Positions 1-7,901 are shown, numbered from the stretch's first letter. The stretch is DNA of 13,113 nt from Hungateiclostridiaceae bacterium UBA3934 (GCA_002385815.1 DGEE01000117.1:23303-36415), one strand, 5' to 3'. Notes: generated by a model not told the origin, from the sequence alone. Made by a program: numbers and translations.

Positions 1-1119
1 GCATCGGTCCAGGCGCGGGATGAAGGCTGGATGGCTGAACATATGCTCATCCTGAAGATTACCGATCCCAAGGGCAGGAAGTTCTATGTTACCGGTGCAT
101 TCCCCAGTGCCTGCGGAAAGACCAACCTTGCGATGCTGATCCCGACGATCCCTGGCTGGAAGGTCGAAACCATTGGTGACGATATTGCCTGGATGAGATT
201 CGGAGAGGACGGCCGTCTTTATGCAATAAATCCTGAAGCTGGTTTCTTCGGTGTTGCTCCCGGTACATCCATGGAATCGAATCCGAACGCTATGCTCAGC
301 TGCGAAAAGAATACCATATTCACGAACGTTGCACTGACTGATGACGGCGATGTATGGTGGGAGGGCATAGGCACTGACGCTCCCGATCACCTGATCGACT
401 GGAGAGGCAAGGACTGGACACCTGATTCCGATGATAAGGCAGCCCATCCCAATGCCAGATTCACAGCACCTGCAAGCCAGTGTCCCGTTATTGCTCCGGA
501 ATGGGAGGATCCCAATGGTGTGCCGATTTCTGCGATCCTCGTAGGCGGACGCCGTCCAAGCACAGTACCCCTGGTGCATGAGAGCTTTGACTGGAACCAT
601 GGTGTATTCATGGGTTCGATAATGGGTTCTGAAATAACTGCTGCAACAATATCTGATGATATCGGCAAAGTACGCCGCGATCCGTTCGCTATGCTGCCAT
701 TCATAGGATATCATGTATGCGATTATCTGCAGCACTGGCTCGAAATGGGTGCGAAAACAACTGCTGACAAGCTCCCGAAGATTTTCTACGTCAACTGGTT
801 CCGCAAGGATAAAGAAGGCAACTGGCTGTGGCCCGGATTCGGTGAAAACAGCCGTGTCCTCAAGTGGATAGTGGAAAGAGTCTCCGGTGAAGGAAAAGCA
901 GTCGAAACTCCTATAGGTTATATGCCCACCGTTGATGCCATCGATACTGACGGACTCGATATTTCCGAGGAAGCCATGCAGGAGTTGCTGAGTGTCAACA
1001 GAGAAGAGTGGCTCAAAGAAGTCGAATCGATCAGGGAGCACTATGCATCATACGGCGAGAAGATGCCGAAGGAACTCTATTCTCAGCTTGAAGCCCTGGA
1101 AAAGAGGCTGAAAGGCTGA
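1..1119 (+). CDS. pckG: Phosphoenolpyruvate carboxykinase (GTP), 3' part
   Basis: This enzyme interconverts oxaloacetate plus GTP with phosphoenolpyruvate, CO2 and GDP at the entry to gluconeogenesis, in the cytoplasm. The frame is open from base 1, so the gene is cut by the window edge; the first ATG at 31 is internal because the residues before it (RDEGW) run directly into the conserved W-x-AEHMLI stretch. Visible are the kinase-1 loop FPSACGKT (bases 100-123), with the cysteine typical of the GTP class, the kinase-2 region TIGDD (about 169-183), the NPEAGFFGVAPGT stretch (about 226-264), and the C-terminal guanine-site region NWFRKD...GFGENSRVL (about 793-870). About 372 residues are present of a usual 600 or so, so roughly the first 230 are missing. 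The gene ends on TGA followed by a strong terminator, and is transcribed toward rsmA. The assignment is firm; the class follows from the P-loop cysteine and overall similarity to GTP-type enzymes. Confidence 0.96.
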   Translation, partial: ASVQARDEGWMAEHMLILKITDPKGRKFYVTGAFPSACGKTNLAMLIPTIPGWKVETIGDDIAWMRFGEDGRLYAINPEAGFFGVAPGTSMESNPNAMLSCEKNTIFTNVALTDDGDVWWEGIGTDAPDHLIDWRGKDWTPDSDDKAAHPNARFTAPASQCPVIAPEWEDPNGVPISAILVGGRRPSTVPLVHESFDWNHGVFMGSIMGSEITAATISDDIGKVRRDPFAMLPFIGYHVCDYLQHWLEMGAKTTADKLPKIFYVNWFRKDKEGNWLWPGFGENSRVLKWIVERVSGEGKAVETPIGYMPTVDAIDTDGLDISEEAMQELLSVNREEWLKEVESIREHYASYGEKMPKELYSQLEALEKRLKG

Positions 1120-1176
1120 GACGGCAAAGCAATAGTTTATTGACGGCATAACAGCCTGTCACACAATATAGCAGCA

Positions 1177-1204
1177 AAAGCCCGGTTGTTTCCAACCGGG
1201 CTTT
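1177..1204 (+). terminator. Rho-independent terminator of pckG
   Basis: A perfect 12-bp stem (AAAGCCCGGTTG / CAACCGGGCTTT) with a TTTC loop sits 57 bases after the pckG stop and runs into TTTCTGTTT. The T-rich side is on the plus strand, so it mainly terminates pckG. The A-rich 5' arm gives it some capacity to stop transcripts coming from rsmA on the other strand. No other clear hairpin terminator lies between here and the rsmA stop at 1311. Confidence 0.88.
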
Positions 1205-1310
1205 CTGTTTGGTTTGATATATAAGGTGTTTATCAGGTTTTGAATGTCACCGGATATTTGGCCGGCTCCGCCCATATCCCGCTGATGGTACAGGTCACAC
1301 CTCAACTGCG

Positions 1311-2180
1311 TCAGTGCAGCAGTTCATACAGATGGTTGGCCAGTTGTGCAAACTGGCTGATCGACAGTGTTTCGCCCCTTTGCTTTTCATCTATGCCGGT
1401 TTTCTCGAGCAGTATCCGGATCTGCTCCTTGTCTGCACCGATATAACCCGCATTGTTCAATGCGTTTACCAGTGTCTTTCTTCTCTGTCCGAACGCCGCT
1501 TTTACGACTTTGAAGAATAGATCTTTGTCCTTTAGCTCGACCGGCGGCGTTTTATACAGATCCAGCCTGATAACCGATGAATCGACATCCGGCTGTGGTA
1601 TGAAGCAGTGCGGCGGCACATCCATTATGATCGACGGTGCTGAATAATACCTGACCGCCACTGTAAGGGCTCCATAGTCCTTACCTCCGGGCTCTGCCAT
1701 CATCCTGCGGGCCACTTCCTTTTGTACCATGAAGACCATACACTCAGCTTCCAGGCCGTTTTCAAGCAGTTTCATTATGACGGGTGTCGTTATATAATAC
1801 GGCAGATTTGCCACTACTTTCAGCGTACGCGGTGTACCGTCATCTGCTGTCATAAACGGTGCAAGCTCTTTTTTCAGATCCAGCTTCAGTATGTCAGCAT
1901 TTATTATATGGACATTGCGGTAGGCAATGAGCAGATCGTGCAATACAGGTACCAGCCTGTTATCTATTTCCACAGCTACCACAAAGCCGGCATCCTCTGC
2001 CAGCCACGAAGTCAGGCTCCCGAGGCCGGGCCCTATTTCAAGCACCGTATCATTTGGAGTAAGCTCTGCAGCTTCTGCTATATTCTGCAGTACCCATGTA
2101 TCTGTCAGAAAATTCTGGCCGAATGCTTTGGTCGGCCGTATATTGAGTTTCCTGAGGATCCTTCTGACATCTGTTCCCAT
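1311..2180 (-). CDS. rsmA: 16S rRNA (adenine1518-N6/adenine1519-N6)-dimethyltransferase
   Basis: RsmA (KsgA) dimethylates two adjacent adenines in the 3' terminal helix of 16S rRNA, using S-adenosylmethionine, late in 30S assembly. The 289-residue product has the usual length. It shows FGQNFL at residues 20-25, the SAM-binding loop EIGPGLGSLT at 48-57, the catalytic NLPYYI at 125-130, the family segment FIPQP-VDSSV at about 193-203 and a C-terminal helical domain with FGQRRKTL. The ATG at 2180 is preceded by GGGAAGGG at a spacing of about five bases; a second ATG five bases upstream is out of frame. It lies 65 bases downstream of the yabE-like gene and probably shares its transcript. In B. 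subtilis the RNase M5 gene rnmV lies between these two genes, but here there is no room for it. Very secure call. Confidence 0.97.
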   Translation of the reverse strand: MGTDVRRILRKLNIRPTKAFGQNFLTDTWVLQNIAEAAELTPNDTVLEIGPGLGSLTSWLAEDAGFVVAVEIDNRLVPVLHDLLIAYRNVHIINADILKLDLKKELAPFMTADDGTPRTLKVVANLPYYITTPVIMKLLENGLEAECMVFMVQKEVARRMMAEPGGKDYGALTVAVRYYSAPSIIMDVPPHCFIPQPDVDSSVIRLDLYKTPPVELKDKDLFFKVVKAAFGQRRKTLVNALNNAGYIGADKEQIRILLEKTGIDEKQRGETLSISQFAQLANHLYELLH

Positions 2181-2245
2181 ATCATGCCCTTCCCGAACAA
2201 CCTGTACCGATAACGGGCAATGCAGCCCGCATCCCGGCAGCGTGA

Positions 2246-3313
2246 CTATTGTTCATCCAGTATATATACTCTGACCTTTTTTATACCGAAGCGGTCCACA
2301 TACTCCTGTGAGTCATAATAGAGGTCGATCTTGTCGCCCTTGATCGCACTCCCCACATCTCCGGCTATGCAGAATCCGTAGTCCGGCGTTTTGCCGTCGA
2401 GTATTTCCACATACATTTTGGTATGCAGCGGTATGACTTTGGGATCCACCGCTATCACGCCCTTCCTGGCCTTCATTCCGGTGGCTGTTATCCCAAACAG
2501 CGGATGCCCGGGCGCTTTCCCGGTGTCCTTGAGCGAAGCGGTATAGGCTGTGGCCCTCATATCCATGACCTTGGTGTACCTTACCACTTCACCCCTCGAA
2601 GTAATATGGTTCAGTACCGTGCCATATTCAACGATCATGTTTACGGGATTCTGCAGTATGGTCTCTCTCACCAGCTGCTTTGCCACCTCTGCTCCATCTT
2701 CGGTGACCACCTTGTACACCTTCTGAAGCACGCCCTCCTGACCGGGTTGGAATATGCGCTCGGTTCCTTCATCCATCCTTCTGTTTGGCCTTCTTTGGAT
2801 TTCAAAAGGTATCTCTTCGGTCTCGCTCACATATCTCTCCGAGACTCTTACGATACTCAGTTCCATGCCGCTGGTGATACTGTCCGTCATCGCTGCACCA
2901 ACGACCCGGTCACAGCTCCTGGGCCTTACAGGGCTGTCCCTGAACATCTCCTCTACGGTATCTTTGTACGTCATGACCTCAGTTGTCTTGTTGTCAGCGG
3001 TGATATACACCGGCACAGCTCTTTTTATATAGAGTTCATTGGGTTTTGTCGTGTCCAGTGCGGTATCGGGCGGGATACTGGTGAAATCATGTTCCCCGAC
3101 TTCGATGCCGAGTTGGTCCAATACTTGTTCAAAGGTATTTTTCATTGTCTTGCAGGTAATGACGCTGCCGTCATCATTTATCACAACGTCCTTCTCAAGC
3201 TGTGAAAAAACGCCGTATCCTGCCACGGATGACACTGCCGCAGCAAGTGCAAGCAGCAGCAGATGCCTCTTCAGCGAAAAAAACCTTTTGATTTTTTTGA
3301 CAAATATCAACAA
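2246..3313 (-). CDS. yabE: YabE-like cell-wall protein with G5 and 3D domains
   Basis: A 355-residue secreted or membrane-anchored protein probably acting on peptidoglycan. Residues 1-17 are basic, followed by a hydrophobic segment (about 18-37) that serves as signal or anchor. Then come two DUF348-like modules (about 40-150), a G5 domain (about 157-232) and a C-terminal 3D domain (about 251-336). The 3D domain shows the family landmarks MRATAYTA, ITATGM, IAVDPKVIPL and AGDVGSAIKG-DKIDLYYDS; the aspartates near residues 319 and 330 are the expected catalytic or ligand residues. The family resembles B. subtilis YabE and the Rpf/Sps stationary-phase wall proteins. The start is a TTG at 3313, supported by AGGAGG nine bases upstream; the second codon is also TTG and no ATG lies nearby. 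It has its own sigma-A-like promoter and is followed by rsmA. Confidence 0.93.
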   Translation of the reverse strand: MLIFVKKIKRFFSLKRHLLLLALAAAVSSVAGYGVFSQLEKDVVINDDGSVITCKTMKNTFEQVLDQLGIEVGEHDFTSIPPDTALDTTKPNELYIKRAVPVYITADNKTTEVMTYKDTVEEMFRDSPVRPRSCDRVVGAAMTDSITSGMELSIVRVSERYVSETEEIPFEIQRRPNRRMDEGTERIFQPGQEGVLQKVYKVVTEDGAEVAKQLVRETILQNPVNMIVEYGTVLNHITSRGEVVRYTKVMDMRATAYTASLKDTGKAPGHPLFGITATGMKARKGVIAVDPKVIPLHTKMYVEILDGKTPDYGFCIAGDVGSAIKGDKIDLYYDSQEYVDRFGIKKVRVYILDEQ

Positions 3314-3357
3314 CCAAAAAAACCTCCTGTTTATTTATTGCTAAAGGACTGCAAGCT

Positions 3358-3386
3358 ATTTTATGTCAATATGGTCCGTTTGTCAA
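3358..3386 (-). promoter_or_regulatory. Sigma-A-type promoter of the yabE-like gene
   Basis: On the minus strand a perfect TTGACA (3386-3381) is separated by 17 bases from TAAAAT (3363-3358). The predicted start near 3351 leaves a short leader before AGGAGG at 3328-3323 and the TTG start at 3313. A second TTGACA (3369-3364) lies inside the spacer. The promoter would drive yabE and, by read-through, rsmA. Confidence 0.75.
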
Positions 3387-3501
3387 TTTATTGCCATCAA
3401 ATTCCTGCAATCTGGATTATATACATAGTATCGCTTTTTTATACCAGGTATGCTGTTGACTGACAGATCGGGCCGGTCTGCCCGGCCCCGTATATGGCAA
3501 A

Positions 3502-3525
3502 AGGAGCTGTAGTGATACAGCTCCT
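3502..3525 (-). terminator. Terminator of the 9-mer repeat protein gene
   Basis: A perfect 10-bp stem (AGGAGCTGTA / TACAGCTCCT) with a 4-base loop lies 36 bases after the minus-strand stop at 3561. Read on the minus strand it is followed directly by TTTTGCC. The T-run is short, so termination may be partial. A second GC-rich hairpin (3470-3488, arms GGGCCGG / CCGGCCC) follows without a T-run and may back it up. Confidence 0.6.
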
Positions 3526-3560
3526 GGTTCATAGGTCGGCATAGTTGGATCGGCGGGAAA

Positions 3561-4211
3561 TCAATAATCCATCCCGCCCATGGGTAAGGATTTATCATTC
3601 ATGTAAGGTGCAGCACCCATACCATACGGCGGATACATATTGTTGCCCGGAAGGCCCATTACTGGTCCGCCTGCAGTATACGGCATCATATTATCCGGAA
3701 AAGCACCCGTCCCAAAAGGCATGGCGCCGTTCATCATATTCATCCCCATTAGATTCGCCCCATGGATCATCGGACATTGCATGTTCATCAGGTAAGGGCA
3801 GCATATTATGGGTACCTGGTTCATCATGGAAGGCATGACTCCTGCGGGTCCGGGCTGGACCGGCATATCGTCAGGCATTTTGCTGACCGGAGCCGCATTT
3901 GCTGCCGCCTGTGTCATCATTTTATCCGGCGTCGCCTGTACCGGCAGCGCGTTGGGCATTGCCTGCATCGGTGACATATCAGGAGCAGCCAATGTCGGAG
4001 CATTGCCCGGGACAATATTGACAGGCGATATATTGGGAGCAGTCTTCTCAGGAGATGCTTTGGGAGCAGTTTTTGCAGGCGAAGTTTTTGAAGTCTTCTG
4101 GGCCGGTAATATCTCAGGTGCAGCTTTCATATGCTGTTTTGGCCCAAGATGCGGCATCGTGCCGCCCGGCACAGCTTTCGTAATATCTTTCTTTACATCT
4201 TCTTTTTTCAT
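3561..4211 (-). CDS. Pro/Met-rich protein of tandem 9-residue repeats, possible spore coat or surface protein
   Basis: A 216-residue protein not matched to a named family. After a short basic N-terminus (MKKEDVKKD) and a linker, residues 33-122 form ten consecutive 9-residue units with proline at unit positions 4 and 9, for example KTSPAKTAP, KASPEKTAP, DMSPMQAMP and NALPVQATP; unit 7 (DKMMTQAAA) has lost both prolines. The C-terminal third (about 123-216) is rich in Met, Gly, Pro, Asn and Tyr, and holds the only cysteines in a CC-PYLMNMQ-C cluster (137, 138, 146). There is no signal peptide or membrane segment. The ATG at 4211 is chosen because GGAGG lies nine bases upstream; an in-frame ATG at 4250 lacks such a site. 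The gene has its own promoter and terminator, so it is a separate unit placed between the coiled-coil gene and yabE. Low complexity, Met/Tyr richness and a Cys cluster recall clostridial spore coat proteins, but this is inference only. Confidence 0.75.
   Translation of the reverse strand: MKKEDVKKDITKAVPGGTMPHLGPKQHMKAAPEILPAQKTSKTSPAKTAPKASPEKTAPNISPVNIVPGNAPTLAAPDMSPMQAMPNALPVQATPDKMMTQAAANAAPVSKMPDDMPVQPGPAGVMPSMMNQVPIICCPYLMNMQCPMIHGANLMGMNMMNGAMPFGTGAFPDNMMPYTAGGPVMGLPGNNMYPPYGMGAAPYMNDKSLPMGGMDY
3846..4115 (-). repeat. Ten 27-bp coding repeats (9-residue units)
   Basis: Exactly 270 bases encode ten 9-residue units. The period is also visible in DNA: TTGGGAGCAGT occurs on the plus strand at 4033-4043 and again at 4060-4070, 27 bases apart. 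The units at the N-terminal end of the protein are most alike, and similarity falls toward the C-terminal end, which suggests the most recent duplications are near 4034-4088. Confidence 0.8.
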
Positions 4212-4248
4212 ATAATGATTCCTCCGGCTCTGGGTACACTTCAGTATC

Positions 4249-4277
4249 ATTATATGAGTCCTATAATATTGTGTGAG
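4249..4277 (-). promoter_or_regulatory. Putative promoter of the repeat protein gene
   Basis: On the minus strand a perfect TATAAT (4254-4249) lies 17 bases downstream of CTCACA (4277-4272, four of six matches to TTGACA). The -10 is embedded in CATATAATG, which also resembles the CATA-type -10 elements of mother-cell sigma factors, so the controlling sigma factor is uncertain. The predicted start lies about 17 bases before the GGAGG. Confidence 0.45.
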
Positions 4278-4302
4278 GATTTTATGTCGATTTGGACTGG
4301 TT

Positions 4303-5004
4303 TCAGTAAATATTCATGGATGATATGATAAAAGCTTTCTTGTCTTTGGAGTAATCCAGCTTTACATACATCTCGTTCTCGCCGTCAGAAAAACGGGAGG
4401 AACTGATGTCTGCGTCTTCCACCAGCCTGACACTGAACCTGACATTCAGATAGATGTCTCCGGTGCCATAGCCCCGGAGCCTGTCCACTTTGATTTCATT
4501 TATCTCAATTCTTTCTACTGTGGCCTTCATTTGCTCGACATAGGTACTGAGGCTGACTGTCCTCTCCCTGGGAGGCACTCCTTCATACTCGATGTCGAAG
4601 GCTTCGTCGAAGCTGCCGTTGTTCACCGCCTCAGCCCATAAAACGACCGGTCTGGACAAGACCTGGATGTCTGTATGCTCTTTCAGGACGTTGATGAAGT
4701 CGACCTTTGCCTTAAGTGTCGCTTCCTCCTGCAGCCTGTCACTGATCGCCTGATCTCTTTCCTGAAGCAGCTTATCTATTTCATCCCTGTATTGTGTGAT
4801 CTGATTGTTCAGGCTTTTTACCTCTTCCTCCAGCGTGTTTATTTCCCTCTTGTGTACGCTTACACTCGCGCTGTAGCTTGCATTGACGGATTCGAGGTTC
4901 CTTATCTCAGCCAGCTTGCTTTCCCTGTCCCACAACAGGTAGTTGAATGCAATGAATAAAGCGATCAAAAGGGCAGATACCATTACAAGGATAAATTTTT
5001 TCAT
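4303..5004 (-). CDS. Membrane-anchored coiled-coil protein of unknown function
   Basis: A 233-residue protein without a recognised family. Residues 4-24 form one hydrophobic segment after MKK, consistent with a single N-terminal anchor and an exported remainder. Residues about 27-105 are a charged heptad-like coiled coil (REINTLEEEVKSLNNQI and similar). The C-terminal part (about 108-233) is a globular alpha/beta region beginning WAEAVNNGSFDEAFDI, which resembles the opening helix of NTF2-like domains. That resemblance is by eye only. The ATG at 5004 follows a GGTGG ribosome binding site, and the gene begins only 21 bases after the tatD stop, so both are probably co-transcribed. No terminator is seen in the 91 bases after its stop before the next gene. 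There is no counterpart at this position in B. subtilis. A role in the envelope or spore membrane is possible from its position beside yabE, but not shown. Confidence 0.82.
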   Translation of the reverse strand: MKKFILVMVSALLIALFIAFNYLLWDRESKLAEIRNLESVNASYSASVSVHKREINTLEEEVKSLNNQITQYRDEIDKLLQERDQAISDRLQEEATLKAKVDFINVLKEHTDIQVLSRPVVLWAEAVNNGSFDEAFDIEYEGVPPRERTVSLSTYVEQMKATVERIEINEIKVDRLRGYGTGDIYLNVRFSVRLVEDADISSSRFSDGENEMYVKLDYSKDKKAFIISSMNIY

Positions 5005-5025
5005 ATCACACCACCGGATCGATTT

Positions 5026-5793
5026 TTATTGGATGCCGAACAATCTCTTCGCATTGGATGTTGTGGTCTCAGCGATGTATTCAAGAGATTTCCCCTTTAT
5101 TTCTGCTATTTTCTCAGCTACCAATTTTACATATGCCGGCTCATTCCTTCTGCCTCTGTGAGGCTCCGGAGCCAGATACGGAGAATCCGTTTCGACAAGC
5201 AGCATGTCGTCGGGAACATACTTCACTACATCCAACAGCTTCCTGGCATTCCTGAAGGTAACAGGTCCCGCGATCGAGATCAGAAAGCCGAGCTCCATCA
5301 CTTCCCTTGCCATCTCTACACTGCCGCTGTAGCAATGGAAAACACCGCCCACATCCTTCGCATTTTCACTTTTCAGTATGTTCAGCGTGTCCTCGTGGGC
5401 TTCTCTGTCATGGACGATAATGGGCAGCCTGACTTCCCTCGCAAGCGATATATGCCTGGCAAAACAGATTTTCTGTGCTTCACGGGGTGAATTGTCATAA
5501 TAGTAGTCCAGACCTGTCTCGCCGATAGCGACCACCTTCGGATAGGATGCAAATTCCTTCAGCATTGATATGACACTTTTGTTATGATTGACTGCATTAT
5601 GCGGGTGTATTCCGACGGCGGCATAAAAAATTCTATGTTTTTGCGTCAGTGTAATATTTTCAACAGACGAGGCTATATCAGAAGATGCAGTCAGTATGTA
5701 CCCGATACCGTTTGCTTCAGCCCTCGATATCACCTCGTCCAGATCATCGGCAAACTTTTCGTCATCCAGATGTGCGTGTGTGTCAAATAGCAT
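5026..5793 (-). CDS. tatD: TatD-family metal-dependent deoxyribonuclease (YabD-like)
   Basis: A 255-residue TIM-barrel hydrolase of the amidohydrolase superfamily. TatD proteins are reported as metal-dependent nucleases acting on DNA ends and in DNA repair; the cellular role in Firmicutes is less clear. The metal-site residues are all visible: DTHAHLDD (H6, H8), the glutamate in GETGLDYYYD (E92), the histidine in HDREAHE (H128), the histidine in FHCYSG (H153) and the aspartate in VETDSPYL (D203). The motif APEPHRGRRNEP matches the family. The ATG at 5793 has GAGG six bases upstream. It sits 86 bases after metG, as in the conserved metS-yabD order, with its own likely promoter and the coiled-coil gene immediately downstream. 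Confidence 0.96.
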   Translation of the reverse strand: MLFDTHAHLDDEKFADDLDEVISRAEANGIGYILTASSDIASSVENITLTQKHRIFYAAVGIHPHNAVNHNKSVISMLKEFASYPKVVAIGETGLDYYYDNSPREAQKICFARHISLAREVRLPIIVHDREAHEDTLNILKSENAKDVGGVFHCYSGSVEMAREVMELGFLISIAGPVTFRNARKLLDVVKYVPDDMLLVETDSPYLAPEPHRGRRNEPAYVKLVAEKIAEIKGKSLEYIAETTTSNAKRLFGIQ

Positions 5794-5829
5794 ACATAAC
5801 CTCGCTTCAGCTCACAGCTTCTTTTGTTT

Positions 5830-5858
5830 ATTATATATTATTATCAGCAGCACTGCAA
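5830..5858 (-). promoter_or_regulatory. Putative promoter of tatD
   Basis: In the metG-tatD gap the minus strand carries a perfect TATAAT (5835-5830) 17 bases after TTGCAG (5858-5853, three of six matches). The surrounding sequence is AT-rich, so the perfect -10 carries less weight than it would elsewhere. Read-through from metG is an alternative source of tatD transcript, since no hairpin terminator is evident. Confidence 0.4.
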
Positions 5859-5879
5859 CAAAGCAGGATACAGCGGCGT

Positions 5880-7901
5880 TCAGGTGACTTTGGCGCCGCT
5901 GTCTATGTCGCTGTCCAGTGTAGCGATCACCAGATCATCATCATTCGATGCAGCCAGGATCATGCCCTGTGACTCCACACCTCTTAGTTTGACCGGTTTA
6001 AGGTTGGCCACCAGTATCACAGATTTTCCGATGAGGCTTTCTGGAGTGTAATGCTTTGCGATGCCGGACACAACTTGCCTGGTCTCGCCGCCAAGTTCAA
6101 GTTTCAGCTTCAGGAGCTTGTCTGAGCCTTCTATCTTTTCGGCCTCGAGTACCTTTGCCACTCTCAGATCAAGTCTGGCGAAATCATCTATCGTTATGAA
6201 TTTGCTTTCTTTGCCCGCATCATTGCCGTCTGCTTTGCCGGCAGCACTTTTCGCTCCTGCCGGTTTGCATTCTGCGGCCTGTTTCATATCTGATGCATGC
6301 TGGCTGCCTTCCGCCTCGCCTTTATTCGTTGCCGACAATGCCTCAAGCTCCTCCAGTTCCTTCTTTATGTCGATCCTTGGGAAAAGTGCTTCGCCTTTTC
6401 TGACCGAAACCCCGGCAGGATAACCTCCCCACTTTTTCGCACTGTCCCAGTCAGGGGCAGGACGATCTGCAATGCCAAGCTGCTCCCGCATCTTCTGCGG
6501 CGTCTCAGGCATGAAGGGCTGTATAAGGATCGATATGATCCTGAGGCTTTCTGCCAGGTTGTACATGACAGCGGCAAGGCGCGGCTTCTTGTCTTCAGAT
6601 TTTGCCAGCACCCACGGCATTGTTTCATCTATATATTTGTTTGTCCTCGATATGGCCTTCCAAATCTCAGCCAGCGCAGTGCTGAACTGGAACCTGTCCA
6701 TAAGCTCCTCAACTTTGTTTGGAAGTTCAGCGAATGTATCCCTGAGATCGCTGTCGAATTCGCCCTCCTCCCGCTGTTCCGGTATGGTGCCGCCGAAATA
6801 TTTGTCGATCATGGCAACTGTCCTGTTCAGAAGATTGCCCAGGTCATTGGCCAGATCGGAATTGATCCTCTGGATCAGCGCTTCATTGGAAAATACGCCG
6901 TCGGATCCGAAGGGTACTTCTCTGAGGAGGAAATATCTTATGGGGTCCAGACCGTATTTTTTGATGAGTATGACCGGATCCACCACATTCCCGACAGACT
7001 TGGACATTTTGCCGCCCTCCAGCAGCAGCCAGCCGTGGCCGAATACCTGCTTCGGCAGCGGCTCACCAAGGGCCATCAGCATCGCAGGCCAAATAATCGT
7101 GTGGAATCTGACTATCTCCTTGCCTACCAGATGGACATCCGCCGGCCAGTATCTGCGGTAAGCAGAATCGTCCTCCGAAAGGTATCCCAGCGCTGTTATG
7201 TAATTCGACAGCGCATCGATCCATACATAGACAACGTGCTTGTCGTCAAATGTCACCGGTACGCCCCAGTCGAATGTCGTCCTTGATACGCAAAGATCCT
7301 CCAGACCCGGCCTCAGGAAATTGTTCAGCATTTCATTCTGCCTCGATACAGGCTGGATGAATTCAGGATTCTCCTCTATATGCTTTATAAGCCTGTCCTG
7401 GTATTTGGACAGCCTGAAGAAATAACTTTCCTCTTTCGTGAGCTCTACTTCCCTGTTGCAGTCCGGACATTTGCCATCCTCCAGCTGTGTCTCCGTCCAG
7501 AACGATTCGCAGGGTGTGCAGTACCAGCCTTCGTACTCGCTCTTGTAAATGTCTCCGTTGTCATAAAGCTTTTTGAATATTTTCTGGACAGTGGCCTGAT
7601 GCTCTTTGTCAGTCGTCCTTATGAACCTGTCGTTGGTGATCTTCATCAGCTTCCAGAGCTCTTTTATGCCGGCGACTATCTCGTCTACATACTGCTTGGG
7701 GCTCACGCCCTTCTCCTCAGCCTTGCGCTGTATTTTCTGGCCGTGCTCGTCCGTCCCTGTGAGAAACATAACGTCAAAGCCACGGAGCCTTTTGTACCTG
7801 GCAATCGCATCTGCCGCCACAGTTGTATATGAATGCCCTATGTGCAGCCTGTCGCTTGGATAGTATATCGGTGTAGTAATGTAAAAAGTGTTCTTGCTCA
7901 T
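5880..7901 (-). CDS. metG: Methionyl-tRNA synthetase with C-terminal tRNA-binding domain
   Basis: A 673-residue class I aminoacyl-tRNA synthetase that charges tRNA-Met. The catalytic Rossmann fold starts at the N-terminus with FYITTPIYYPSDRLHIGHSY (HIGH at 20-23). A zinc knuckle follows with C128, C131, C145 and C148 (CTPC...CPDC), then VFGHGWLLLEGGKMSKS (KMSKS at 298-302) and the anticodon-binding helical domain. A polar Ala/Lys/Gly-rich linker (about 512-560) leads to the EMAP/Trbp111-type OB fold (about 565-673), which shows FARLDLRVAKV and SQGMILAAS. The ATG at 7901 is chosen because GGAGG lies seven bases upstream and the family N-terminus begins there; the frame is open for 35 more codons upstream, up to 8006, but the predicted promoter lies within that stretch. 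The leader of about 80 bases shows no T-box or SAM-riboswitch signature. Confidence 0.97.
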   Translation of the reverse strand: MSKNTFYITTPIYYPSDRLHIGHSYTTVAADAIARYKRLRGFDVMFLTGTDEHGQKIQRKAEEKGVSPKQYVDEIVAGIKELWKLMKITNDRFIRTTDKEHQATVQKIFKKLYDNGDIYKSEYEGWYCTPCESFWTETQLEDGKCPDCNREVELTKEESYFFRLSKYQDRLIKHIEENPEFIQPVSRQNEMLNNFLRPGLEDLCVSRTTFDWGVPVTFDDKHVVYVWIDALSNYITALGYLSEDDSAYRRYWPADVHLVGKEIVRFHTIIWPAMLMALGEPLPKQVFGHGWLLLEGGKMSKSVGNVVDPVILIKKYGLDPIRYFLLREVPFGSDGVFSNEALIQRINSDLANDLGNLLNRTVAMIDKYFGGTIPEQREEGEFDSDLRDTFAELPNKVEELMDRFQFSTALAEIWKAISRTNKYIDETMPWVLAKSEDKKPRLAAVMYNLAESLRIISILIQPFMPETPQKMREQLGIADRPAPDWDSAKKWGGYPAGVSVRKGEALFPRIDIKKELEELEALSATNKGEAEGSQHASDMKQAAECKPAGAKSAAGKADGNDAGKESKFITIDDFARLDLRVAKVLEAEKIEGSDKLLKLKLELGGETRQVVSGIAKHYTPESLIGKSVILVANLKPVKLRGVESQGMILAASNDDDLVIATLDSDIDSGAKVT

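Noticed and set aside
1252..1279. Inverted repeat GGATAT / ATATCC considered as an rsmA terminator
   Set aside because: The stem is only six bases, the inner part does not pair well, and no T-run follows.
2423..3205. Plus-strand 260-codon open frame opposite the yabE-like gene
   Set aside because: It is antisense to the G5/3D protein, with His/Tyr/Cys-rich composition typical of a shadow frame and no start signal.
3383..3598. Minus-strand 71-codon open frame between the repeat protein and yabE
   Set aside because: It overlaps the repeat protein end, runs through a terminator-like hairpin and the yabE -35 region, and has no ribosome binding site.
3846..4115. Periodic sequence considered as a CRISPR array
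   Set aside because: The 27-base units are contiguous without spacers, keep one reading frame and encode a Pro-based amino acid repeat.
5871..5901. Inverted repeat CAGCGGCG / CGCCGCTG around the metG stop, considered as a terminator
   Set aside because: The loop is 15 bases, half of the stem is coding, and no T-run follows on the minus strand.
6297..7286. Plus-strand 329-codon open frame opposite metG
   Set aside because: It is fully antisense to highly conserved metG sequence, has no ribosome binding site and no recognisable protein features.
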